Below, piece by piece: positions 6,944-14,043 of a stretch of 19,920 nucleotides of DNA. The stretch lies in the NCBI GenBank assembly GCA_034189065.1, contig JAXHVQ010000110.1, positions 1 through 19,920 on the forward strand. The letters are read 5' to 3'. Every line of letters starts with the position of its first letter. The stretch's first letter is position 1. The notes below the pieces were generated by a model. That model worked only from the letters and a program-made list of their open reading frames with translations. It ran no database searches and was not told the origin of the DNA. The translations under genes were made by a program, and so were the position numbers. Origin of the DNA: FACHB-1406 sp034189065 (GTDB lineage: Bacteria > Cyanobacteriota > Cyanobacteriia > Cyanobacteriales > Spirulinaceae).

Positions 6944-8110
6944 CTAAAATTCATCTTCTCCAGCTTCTGTCACAATTTCGACCACTTTAACGCGAATTTC
7001 ACCTCGAGCCAATTGTACGTTTAATTCTTCGCCAATTGCCAACTGCCCCCGATCGCGCACGAGTTTCCCATTGCCCTGACGAACGGCGGCATATCCTCGC
7101 GCGAGGACGGCTTGGGGATCGAGGGCGGCGAGTTTTTGTTGGAGAAATTGGACGCGATCGCGCGCTTGTTGCAGTTGGCGCGATCGCATCGGAATTTGCC
7201 TCAGTCGGGTTTCCAGCCGTTGGAGGCGATCGCTTTCCTGCTGTATGCACCGATTATAGGCGCGCACAAGCGTAATTTTACGTAAATCTTGGTTGCGTTG
7301 GAGTTGGCGATAGTCGGGGACGGCGAGTTCGGCGGCAGCAGTGGGGGTGTGGGCGCTGACATCGGCGGCAAGATCGGCAAGGGATTCGTCGCGTTGGTGG
7401 CCGATGCCGGCGATAATGGGGATCGGACAATCGGCGATCGCGCGCACCACCCGTTCGTCGTTGAAACATTCTAAATCTTCCGTCGCACCGCCGCCGCGCG
7501 CGAGAATAATAGCTTGGGCGCGTCCGTCTCGTTCAACTCGTCCGATGGCGGCGACAATGGACTCGGGGGCGGCGTTTCCCTGAACAGTGGCGGGGGACAA
7601 CAGCAGGAGGATGCCGGGATCGCGCTGTTTGATGGTGCGTTGAATATCGCCCCAGGCGGCGGCGTTGGGGGAGGTGACGACGGCGAGAATGGTGGGATGA
7701 GAGGGGATGGGACGCTTGAGGGCGCGATCGAAGAGTCCCTCGGCTTGGAGACGCGATCGCAATTGCTGCTGGCGCAAGGCTTGGAGTCCTTCTCCGGCGG
7801 GCAACACTTGAAAGCAGTTGAGTTGATATTCGCCCCGTTGGGGATAGAGGCGAATGCTGCCTAAGACGACGACTTGTTCGCCTCGTTGGGGAAGTTGGAC
7901 TAATTTTGGGAGGAGGTTGCGCCAGACGATGCAGCGAATGGAAGCAGTTCCGTCGCGATCGCATAAACTAAAAAAGATGCCGCTGGAATGCTGATTTGCA
8001 CTCTTGATTTCGCCAACCACCCAAATTTGTTGCAGTTGTTTGTCTTCTACGAGTAATTCTTGAATATAAGCCGTTAAACCGGCGACGGAGAGTGTAGTAT
8101 CGGGGAACAT
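6944..8110 (-). CDS. xseA: Exodeoxyribonuclease VII large subunit
   Basis: A 388-residue catalytic subunit of exonuclease VII. The N-terminal OB-fold (LSVAGLTAYIQ to about residue 100, with WVVGEIKSANQHSSGIFFSL) binds single-stranded DNA. The nuclease core carries the hallmark segments AVVTSPNAAAWGDI, LARGGGATEDLECFNDE and GIGHQRDESLADLAADVSAHTPTAAAE. A long helical region rich in Gln/Arg follows and should bind XseB. The C-terminus has the family ending LARGYAAVRQ. Shorter than E. coli XseA (about 456) but typical for cyanobacteria. The ATG at 8110 is chosen: the reading frame stays open for another 40 codons, but those run through GGGAGAAT tandem repeats and give low-complexity residues. 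Its partner xseB is downstream at 5295-5534, beyond a terminator and toxin-antitoxin genes. Confidence 0.96.
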   Translation of the reverse strand: MFPDTTLSVAGLTAYIQELLVEDKQLQQIWVVGEIKSANQHSSGIFFSLCDRDGTASIRCIVWRNLLPKLVQLPQRGEQVVVLGSIRLYPQRGEYQLNCFQVLPAGEGLQALRQQQLRSRLQAEGLFDRALKRPIPSHPTILAVVTSPNAAAWGDIQRTIKQRDPGILLLLSPATVQGNAAPESIVAAIGRVERDGRAQAIILARGGGATEDLECFNDERVVRAIADCPIPIIAGIGHQRDESLADLAADVSAHTPTAAAELAVPDYRQLQRNQDLRKITLVRAYNRCIQQESDRLQRLETRLRQIPMRSRQLQQARDRVQFLQQKLAALDPQAVLARGYAAVRQGNGKLVRDRGQLAIGEELNVQLARGEIRVKVVEIVTEAGEDEF

Positions 8111-8120
8111 TTTAATAATA

Positions 8121-8165
8121 GAAGAATGGGAGAATAGGAGAATGGGAGAATGGGAGAATAGAAGA
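8121..8165. repeat. Tandem repeat, GGGAGAAT units
   Basis: Four 7-8 bp copies of GGGAGAAT (8128-8159) plus flanking degenerate copies, just upstream of the xseA start. Seven to ten bases later comes GAGGAGTTATTAAAAGTA (8172-8189), nearly repeated at 13680-13697, also beside a tandem repeat. Length of such arrays often varies between strains. Confidence 0.8.
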
Positions 8166-8362
8166 GGTATTGAGGAGTTATTAAAAGTAATAGCTTCGGA
8201 AGAATGTTGAAGTATTCGTTGGCGGTACACAACTTAGACATCTGTCGATCGCTGCATAGCTGCCTTCTGGAGAATTTAGCATCACAGTTTAAAACCCGAA
8301 CAGCTTATAACCGACCTATGCCTTTTAAATCCTTCTATTCCGTATTCTTCCATTCTGTATTT

Positions 8363-9709
8363 TCAAGATACGCCTGTTGCAATAGAAACATCGATTAACC
8401 AGCGCACGGTTTGAGGAAAGGCGATAACAATAATGAGAACGATCAGTTGTAATGCCATAAACGGAAATGCACTTTTATGGATATCTAACGTCGTGACTTC
8501 TTCGGGTGCAACGCTCTGAAGATAGAATAACGAAAATCCTACCGGCGGGGAGATAAACGCAATTTGTAAATTAATCGCCATCACAACGCCGAACCACACT
8601 AAATCTAGACCCAATGCTTGTGCTGCCGGAACGAACAAAGGAATGGCAATAAAACAAATTTCAATAAATTCGAGAAATGCCCCTAAAATGAAAATTGCTA
8701 CGTTGCTTGCTACCAAAAAACCGACATAACCACCGGGCAACCCCGTTAAAAGATTAGTCATCAAGGTCTTCCCTCCCAGCGCATCGAAAACTAAACTAAA
8801 GAGAGAAGAACAAAATAGAATCATCAGCACCAACGCCGTAATAATAGCAGTGGAGCGAGCTGCGTCTCGAATCAATTGAGCTGAAAAGCGCCTGTTAAGC
8901 GCGGCTAAAAAACACGCTCCTACTGCTCCAACTGCCCCTGCTTCGGTGGGCGTGGCAATGCCAAAGAAAATACTGCCTAATACTGCAAAGATTAAAAACA
9001 ATGGCGGAAAAACGGCTTTGAGGACTCGTTTGACTAAAGCAAATCCCTTGGGTATGGCAAGATCGGGGGGTAACGGCGGGACGCGATCGGGTTTAATAAA
9101 AGCCAGAATTAAAATGTATCCTAAATAAGACCCAGATAGCATTAAACCGGGAATTAAAGCTCCTAAAAATAAGTCTCCGACTGAAACGCCAATTTGAGCG
9201 CTGAGAATGACTAAAACCAAACTTGGGGGAATGAGTTGAGCTAATGTACCCGATGCGATAATTGCACCCGTGGCTAAGCGTTTGTCGTAGCCGTAGCGCA
9301 ACATTACGGGCAAAGAAATCATGCCCATGACAATAACGGTAGCAGCAACGACTCCTGTTGTCGCGGCGAGCAGCGTTCCCACTAAGACAACAGCTACGGC
9401 GAGTCCGCCCCGCAGTTTTCCTAACACGATGCCGATGGTTTCTAAGAGTTCTTCGGCTAAACCGGATTTTTCTAAAACGGCTCCTAAAAAGACGAAATAG
9501 GGAATAGCGAGGAGGGTAAAATCTGACATGGTGCCGAACCAAATATTCGGCAGCAAAAGGAGTCGGTTGAGATCGAAGGCTCCAACGCTTAAACCAATAA
9601 GTCCAAAGATTAAGGAGGTTCCCGCAAAGGCAAAAGCGACGGGATAGCCGCTAATTAAAATAAAGAAGAAACCCACAAACATTAAAATAGCTAGCCATTC
9701 AAAACCCAT
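8363..9709 (-). CDS. TRAP transporter large membrane subunit (DctM type)
   Basis: A 448-residue integral membrane protein with about a dozen hydrophobic segments. It is the ion-coupled transport subunit of a tripartite (TRAP) carrier, which takes up organic acids using the sodium gradient. Recognisable conserved stretches are TLLAIPYFVFLGAVLEKSGLA, AATTGVVAATVIVMG, SGTLAQLIPPSLVLV, FGIATPTEAGAVGA and INLQIAFISPPVGFSLF. It overlaps none of its partners: the small subunit stop is 8 bases upstream, and AGGA sits at good spacing before the ATG, so the two are one operon. The binding protein gene is divergent, on the other side of a 191-bp region. No fault is seen in the frame. Confidence 0.95.
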   Translation of the reverse strand: MGFEWLAILMFVGFFFILISGYPVAFAFAGTSLIFGLIGLSVGAFDLNRLLLLPNIWFGTMSDFTLLAIPYFVFLGAVLEKSGLAEELLETIGIVLGKLRGGLAVAVVLVGTLLAATTGVVAATVIVMGMISLPVMLRYGYDKRLATGAIIASGTLAQLIPPSLVLVILSAQIGVSVGDLFLGALIPGLMLSGSYLGYILILAFIKPDRVPPLPPDLAIPKGFALVKRVLKAVFPPLFLIFAVLGSIFFGIATPTEAGAVGAVGACFLAALNRRFSAQLIRDAARSTAIITALVLMILFCSSLFSLVFDALGGKTLMTNLLTGLPGGYVGFLVASNVAIFILGAFLEFIEICFIAIPLFVPAAQALGLDLVWFGVVMAINLQIAFISPPVGFSLFYLQSVAPEEVTTLDIHKSAFPFMALQLIVLIIVIAFPQTVRWLIDVSIATGVS

Positions 9710-9717
9710 GATTTTTC

Positions 9718-10341
9718 CTATTCAATGCGAACGTCTTCTGAGGTTTCTAAAGCAATTTGGTCAGCAACTTGGGGATAATCGAGCAAAACGGCTAAATATT
9801 TAATAGCCTGGGAAAGGGCTTGTAGGAGTAAAAAGAATAAACCCAGGGGAATCATTGTTTTAATGGGCGCGCGAGGCAAACCGTCGGCATCGGGGGACAC
9901 TTCCCAAGTTCCCCAACTGCCATCTGGCAAACGTCCCCACGATTGTAAAACGGGATTGAAAGTTACCCAAAGTCCAATTAAACAAAAGGGAATTAAGAAT
10001 AAGAGGGTTCCGAGCAAGTCGATGAGCGCTTGTTGTTTTTCGGTTAGTTTTTCATATAAAAAGTCTACTCTAACATTTTCGCCGTGTTTTAAAATGTAAG
10101 AGAATCCCAATATGAATAAAATTGAAAATAAATACCATTGCAATTCAATTAAGACATTGGATGAAAGTTGCTTGCCGACAAAACGGCCGATATAGCGGGC
10201 GACCACGTTATAAAATCCAATGCCCAACATTAATAAAAATAGCCCGTTGGCGAGTCCTCCTAATTTTTCGGTGAAACGATCGATCGCGCGGGAGAAGGCA
10301 AGGAGCGATCGCATTGCGGGGAATTTCCTGGAACCGGTCAT
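9718..10341 (-). CDS. TRAP transporter small membrane subunit (DctQ type)
   Basis: A 207-residue protein with four predicted membrane segments (about residues 29-50, 63-86, 107-131 and 158-182). It matches the DctQ subunit that supports the large permease. The motif NVLIELQWYLFSILFILGFSYILKHGENVRVDFLYEKL is characteristic of the family. The loop before the last helix carries a longer polar insert (LPDGSWGTWEVSPDADGLP) also known from 2-oxo acid/glutamate TRAP systems of cyanobacteria. Translationally linked to the large subunit (8-base gap). Its start lies 191 bases from the divergent binding-protein gene. Confidence 0.92.
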   Translation of the reverse strand: MTGSRKFPAMRSLLAFSRAIDRFTEKLGGLANGLFLLMLGIGFYNVVARYIGRFVGKQLSSNVLIELQWYLFSILFILGFSYILKHGENVRVDFLYEKLTEKQQALIDLLGTLLFLIPFCLIGLWVTFNPVLQSWGRLPDGSWGTWEVSPDADGLPRAPIKTMIPLGLFFLLLQALSQAIKYLAVLLDYPQVADQIALETSEDVRIE

Positions 10342-10385
10342 GATGCAATCAACGAGTAATCGGACTCTATTTTACCTTCAATGTT

Positions 10386-10468
10386 GCAGGGACTAAAGTC
10401 CCTACTACGAACGGCAGGGACTAAAGTCCCTACTACGAACGGCAGGGACTAAAGTCCCTACTACGAAC
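10386..10468. repeat. Three direct 28-bp repeats, each a palindrome
   Basis: Three head-to-tail copies (10386-10413, 10414-10441, 10442-10468) that match each other exactly, apart from the final base. Each contains the palindrome AGGGACTAAAGTCCCT followed by ACTACGAAC. The unit belongs to the GTAGGGACTTTAGTCCC type of dispersed palindrome common in cyanobacteria. The array fills the centre of the 191-bp divergent promoter region between the two halves of the TRAP transporter, so it may affect their expression or simply be an expanded repeat. Confidence 0.9.
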
Positions 10469-10532
10469 CCTCGTAGGAACTGTGATATTCTAGGGGAATC
10501 TTGTGGGACGCTAGGGATGTTATTGTTAAGTT

Positions 10533-11657
10533 ATGAAACGTCGAACGGCTGTCAAAGTTTTATCCCAAGGCGCGATCGCTACAACTGGAGTTGCTTTGGC
10601 GGGCGGGTGTCAGCCGGGACAAAGCCCTTCTTCTAACGCTTCGGGCAGTTCGGATTTGCCTAACATTACGTGGCAAATGGCGACCAGTTGGCCTCTCGCC
10701 CTCGATACTATTTTTGGCGGCGCGCAAGTGTTGGCCGATCGCGTCGCAGCCCTCACTGGCGGTAAATTTAAAATCGAACCCCGTCCGGCTGGAGAAATTG
10801 CCCCGGCTTTGGAGGTGTTAAATGTGGTCTCCCAAGGGGCTGTTCCTTGCGGTCACACTGCCTCCTATTACTACATCGGCCGCAGTCCCGCCCTCGCCTT
10901 TGGCACAACGGTCCCCTTCGGTCTCACCGCACAACAACAAAATACCTGGCTGTACGAAGGCGGTGGCTTGGAGAAGTTACAAGAAATTTATGCTAGCAAG
11001 TTTAATACGATTCAGTTTCCCGCGGGCAATACGGGGACGCAAATGGGCGGCTGGTTTCGCAAGGAAGTTTCCACACTCGATGACCTCCAAGGTTTGAAGA
11101 TGCGCATTCCGGGTTTGGGAGGTCAGGTGATGGCAAAATTGGGCATTACGGTACAAGCCATTGCTGGGGGAGAAATTTTTCAGGCGTTGCAAACTGGCGC
11201 AATTGATGCAGCGGAATGGGTCGGTCCCTACGATGATGAGAAGTTGGGACTCAATAAAGTGGCGCAGTTTTATTACTATCCGGGGTGGTGGGAACCAGGG
11301 GCGACGTTGGAGGCGCAGTTTAATTTGAATGAGTGGAATAAATTGCCCCCTCAATATCAAGAAGCCATTAAAACAGCGGCTTACGAAGCCAATGCGACGA
11401 TGCTGGCGCGCTACGAATCTCGCAATAATGAAGTTTTGCAACGTCTCCTTGACAGCGGTACGCAGGTACGGGCTTATAGCGAGGAAATTTTGGCGGCGGC
11501 AGAGGAAGCGTCCTTTGCGTTGTACGAGGAGTTTGCGGCGAAGGATGCCGATTTTAAGGCGGTGTACGACCAATGGAAACCGTTCCGCGATCGCGTTTAC
11601 GCTTGGAATCAACTCAACGAGGGCGCATTTACTAATTATGTTTACTCGAAGGGGTAA
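10533..11657 (+). CDS. TRAP transporter substrate-binding protein (DctP/TakP-like)
   Basis: A 374-residue exported binding protein. The N-terminus is a twin-arginine-like signal (MKRRTAVKVLSQGAI) ending in LAGGC, so it may be lipid-anchored through Cys26 or Tat-exported. The mature part starts with a Ser/Asn-rich linker, then ITWQMATSWP. The body follows the family of 2-oxo acid binding proteins such as TakP of Rhodobacter sphaeroides: PAGEIAPALEVLNVVSQGAV, GGWFRKEV, DLQGLKMRIPGLGGQV, GGEIFQALQTGAIDAAEWVGPYDDEKLG. The Glu-Trp in AAEWVGPYDD is at the position that helps hold cation and substrate in TakP. Likely ligands are pyruvate-like 2-oxo acids or glutamate; related cyanobacterial systems are known for both. 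The membrane subunits are encoded divergently at 8363-10341. Confidence 0.92.
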   Translation: MKRRTAVKVLSQGAIATTGVALAGGCQPGQSPSSNASGSSDLPNITWQMATSWPLALDTIFGGAQVLADRVAALTGGKFKIEPRPAGEIAPALEVLNVVSQGAVPCGHTASYYYIGRSPALAFGTTVPFGLTAQQQNTWLYEGGGLEKLQEIYASKFNTIQFPAGNTGTQMGGWFRKEVSTLDDLQGLKMRIPGLGGQVMAKLGITVQAIAGGEIFQALQTGAIDAAEWVGPYDDEKLGLNKVAQFYYYPGWWEPGATLEAQFNLNEWNKLPPQYQEAIKTAAYEANATMLARYESRNNEVLQRLLDSGTQVRAYSEEILAAAEEASFALYEEFAAKDADFKAVYDQWKPFRDRVYAWNQLNEGAFTNYVYSKG

Positions 11658-11766
11658 TCGGTAATCGGTTACCAGTAAACAGTCAACAGTCAACAGTTGT
11701 TCCGCGACAAATGACTCATGACCAGGGACAAATGACAAATGACCAAGGACAAATGACAAAGAACTA
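11658..11766. repeat. Clustered short direct repeats
   Basis: The 109-bp gap between the binding protein and the HAD phosphatase is made of short repeats. GTAATCG occurs twice and AGTCAACAGT overlaps twice. Then (A)CAAATGAC units with ATGACC/GGACAAATGAC variants run from 11707 to the ATG at 11767. These are typical cyanobacterial low-complexity spacers. No hairpin terminator stands out. Confidence 0.6.
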
Positions 11767-12606
11767 ATGACCAATAACATTCGTTTGTTAGTGTTAGATG
11801 TTGATGGTACCATCGCAGGAGTCTCGAACGAAGTCCGTCAACCGGTTATCGAAGCCTTGCAAGCAGTTCGCGATCGCGGTATTGCCGTAGCCATTGCGAC
11901 GGGGAGAATGTATCGTTCTGCTCTGCGTTTCCACGAAGCGGTCGGCTCTCAACTGCCCTTAATCGCCTACAATGGGGCTTGGATTCAAGACCCGAAAACC
12001 GACAAAATTCACCAACAACTTCAAATTTCTTCGGAAGATGCCTTGGAGTTGTTAGACTATTTCGAGCAAGCTGAATTGCGATCGCGCATTAGCGTTCATT
12101 TTTATAGCCAAGACAGACTTTACGTGCGCGAAATCCTTGACGAAACCCAGCAGTACGCCCGAAGATCGGGAGTCGAACCCATTGCAGTGGGCGATTTGCG
12201 CTCCATTCTCGACTATCCCCTCACTAAAGTTTTAGCAATGGGTAGCGATCCTCACCTGATGCTGCAAATTAGCAAAACCTTGCAAGAAAAATACTCGCGC
12301 GATCGCCTCTATCTTACCCAATCGACGGCGATGTATTTTGAAGCAACCCATCCCGAAGTCAGTAAAGGGGCGGCGGTTCGTTTTTTGACTGAGGAAATAT
12401 TGGGGTTGGAGGCGCAACAGGTGATGGCGATCGGCGATAATTTTAACGATGCGGAAATGATTGCCTATGCAGGCATAGGAGTGGCGATGGGAAATGCCCC
12501 CGAACCCGTCCGCGCGATGGCGAAGTGGACTGCGCCGGGAGTCGAAGAGGATGGGGTTGCAGTTGCCCTGCGTCGCTTTTTGACTCCCGAATTGGTGAAT
12601 TCTTAA
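11767..12606 (+). CDS. HAD-superfamily hydrolase, Cof type (class IIB)
   Basis: A 279-residue cytoplasmic phosphatase. Motif I LVLDVDGTIAG has the nucleophile Asp11 and Asp13. Motif II is AIATGR (about 43-48), followed by the IIB cap domain. The late motif, with the catalytic Lys, is in 'EVSKGAAVRFL', and motif IV is GDNFNDAEMIAYAGIGVAMGNAPEPV. Such proteins dephosphorylate sugar phosphates, cofactors or other small phosphoesters; the substrate cannot be told from sequence. Length is normal for the family. Its stop codon overlaps that of the convergent reductase gene: both TAA triplets lie in the palindrome TTAA at 12603-12606. Confidence 0.93.
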   Translation: MTNNIRLLVLDVDGTIAGVSNEVRQPVIEALQAVRDRGIAVAIATGRMYRSALRFHEAVGSQLPLIAYNGAWIQDPKTDKIHQQLQISSEDALELLDYFEQAELRSRISVHFYSQDRLYVREILDETQQYARRSGVEPIAVGDLRSILDYPLTKVLAMGSDPHLMLQISKTLQEKYSRDRLYLTQSTAMYFEATHPEVSKGAAVRFLTEEILGLEAQQVMAIGDNFNDAEMIAYAGIGVAMGNAPEPVRAMAKWTAPGVEEDGVAVALRRFLTPELVNS

Positions 12607-13469
12607 GCTTGAAATGCTTCGGCAAAGTCGCGCGCAAATTGCTCGAAGGAGATGGGTTGTTTGCCGGCAATTTGCTCGACGACTGGAGTTAAAGTGGAAT
12701 AATGACCGGCTTTTTGGCGATCGTATAATCCCAATACCATTTCGATTTGGCGGTCTGGCATTCCAGCTCCTTGCATCGCTTGACGGGCGGTTTCTGCTGG
12801 GATATCAATGTAGGTAATCGGTCGTCCCAATACCGCAGAAAGGATTTGGGCTACCTCTGTATTATTGAGGGCAACCGAACCGGTTAGGGTATAAGCTTGG
12901 TTTTCATAGCCGCTTTGGGTGAGGATTGCCGCCGCAACAGCCGCCACATCGCGGATATCGATAAAACTTATTTTGCTCTCGCCCAGGGGGAGATAAAAGG
13001 AATTTTGAGCTTTAATGGTGGCGCTGGCGTAGGTGATGTAATTTTGATGGAAGGAGTTGGGACGCACGAAGGTGTAGGGAATGCCCGAGTCCGCGATCGC
13101 CTTTTCCGAGTCTCGATGCGATCGCGCGAGCAGTATTTCCGGTTCGCTCTCGGCTCCCATGACCGAAAGCTTGACAATATGTTTAAGTTGTGCATTTTTG
13201 GCTGCTTCCAAACAAGTTAAATCCAATTCCACGAGATTCGGCGCGAGGGGAGTCATCAAAAAGGCCTTCTCCACCCCAGCGAAAGCCGATTCCACGGTTT
13301 CGGGTTGGCTGAGATCGAACTCAACCCGTTCGACTTCCGGGGGGAACTCGCTCGCCCGAGCCGCAGAACGCACCGCTGCTTTTACTTTTGCTCCCCTGGC
13401 TGCGAGGTGTCGCACGACTTCTCGTCCGACAGCGCTCGTCGCGGCAGTAACCAAAATTGTTTCTTGCAC
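12603..13469 (-). CDS. NmrA-like atypical short-chain dehydrogenase/reductase
   Basis: A 288-residue Rossmann-fold protein of the NmrA / NAD(P)H-quinone reductase type 2 group. The dinucleotide loop is ILVTAATSAVGREVVRHLAARG, where the usual TGATG is TAATS, so cofactor binding may be slightly different. Other features are AAVRSAAR after strand 2, EFDLSQPETVESAF, AFLMTPLAPN, YTFVRPNSFHQNY (a hallmark of this group) and FIDIRDVAAVAAAIL. Such proteins act as oxidoreductases or as NAD(P) sensors without catalysis; which applies here is not visible. The ATG at 13469 lies only 31 bases from the inverted-repeat element at 13501-13741, so the promoter may be partly in mobile DNA. Confidence 0.9.
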   Translation of the reverse strand: MQETILVTAATSAVGREVVRHLAARGAKVKAAVRSAARASEFPPEVERVEFDLSQPETVESAFAGVEKAFLMTPLAPNLVELDLTCLEAAKNAQLKHIVKLSVMGAESEPEILLARSHRDSEKAIADSGIPYTFVRPNSFHQNYITYASATIKAQNSFYLPLGESKISFIDIRDVAAVAAAILTQSGYENQAYTLTGSVALNNTEVAQILSAVLGRPITYIDIPAETARQAMQGAGMPDRQIEMVLGLYDRQKAGHYSTLTPVVEQIAGKQPISFEQFARDFAEAFQA

Positions 13470-13500
13470 GGTTGACTCCTAAAATAACTGAATAAACTTG

Positions 13501-13741
13501 TATAGCGTTTTTCAAGTGGATGAAGTACACTTTCCAACCTTAAGTCCCCCTCTTAAAAAGCAGGGCGTTTTCATTTTTAAATTATACTCCCAAAGAAAAG
13601 GGGGGACTTTTAAAAAAAATCCTCCTTTCGTACAGAATTCTGAATTCTGAATTCTGAATTCTGAATTTGAGAGAGGAGCGAGGAATTATTAAAAGTAGAC
13701 GATTTCTCATCTCCGTTTACGTCTCGTTTAAAAACGCTATA
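13501..13741. mobile_element. MITE-like element bounded by 12-bp inverted repeats
   Basis: TATAGCGTTTTT at 13501-13512 and its exact complement AAAAACGCTATA at 13730-13741 bound 241 bp with no gene. Inside are AAGTCCCCC (13542-13550) facing GGGGGACTT (13601-13609), and a GAATTCT tandem array. The right end coincides with the point where transposase homology stops in the adjoining relic, which supports insertion. The TATA ends fit elements that target TA dinucleotides, as IS630/Tc1-type elements do; that assignment is inference. Confidence 0.6.
13635..13667. repeat. Tandem repeat, GAATTCT units
   Basis: Four exact 7-bp copies (13635-13662) and a partial fifth. GAGGAATTATTAAAAGTA follows at 13680-13697, nearly the same as 8172-8189, which also follows a tandem array. 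Confidence 0.9.
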
Positions 13742-14010
13742 TAAGGTTTCTTGGTATTCTTTTCTTTCTCGAATTCCTTGTCTTTGCACTTTGATAAAAC
13801 TTCGCAGATGAGGATAATGTTGATGATGAACGTTCTGACCTTCATACACGGATACCTTTCGTGTTATTCTCCGTCCATGACTCACCTCTTTTTCTTCATG
13901 TACCGCGAACGGAGTTTCCGTTGGGATAGATTCAACAGAGCGAGAAGCTTATCTTTTTCCCGCTCGCTAAACTTGGCGATTTCTTGATAACTCGTATTTC
14001 CTCCAACTCT
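13742..14010 (-). pseudogene. Internally deleted ISAs1-family transposase relic
   Basis: Two pieces of one protein can be read on the minus strand. From 14010, RVGGNTSYQEIAKFSEREKD and LLALLNLSQRKL resemble the N-terminal associated domain of ISAs1/H-repeat transposases. After a frame change near 13890-13905, HEEKEVSHGRRITRKVSVYE, RSFIKVQRQGIRERK and EYQETLY resemble the C-terminal part, with the HGR motif near the last catalytic residue. The central region with the catalytic Asp residues is missing, and the 3' end stops at the 12-bp inverted repeat at 13741. It is dead and has no partner in the window. The family was assigned by pattern from memory. Confidence 0.6.
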
Positions 14011-14011
14011 C

Positions 14012-14041
14012 AAAACCTAAAACCTGAAACCTAAAACCTAG
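14012..14041. repeat. Tandem repeat, AAACCT units
   Basis: Four copies of a 7-bp unit, AAACCTA or AAACCTG, immediately before the cytosine deaminase start. No ribosome binding site is seen in it. Confidence 0.8.
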
Positions 14042-14043
14042 CA

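Noticed and set aside
7533..7964. 143-codon minus-strand frame within xseA
   Set aside because: It lies in another frame of xseA and gives an Arg/Ser/Pro-rich product typical of a shadow of GC-rich coding sequence.
8111..8230. 40-codon N-terminal extension of xseA
   Set aside because: It is encoded by tandem repeats and intergenic sequence; family similarity starts at the ATG at 8110.
10386..10468. CRISPR array
   Set aside because: The three 28-bp repeats are directly adjacent with no spacers, and no cas genes are present.
10977..11813. 278-codon minus-strand open frame over the TRAP binding protein gene
   Set aside because: It is antisense to a well-supported gene, runs through low-complexity repeats at its start, and its translation resembles no family.
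13610..13885. 91-codon minus-strand frame as an intact gene
   Set aside because: Its start is the C-terminal part of a transposase relic, its end runs through the GAATTCT array, and it crosses the inverted-repeat boundary, so it is not one functional gene.
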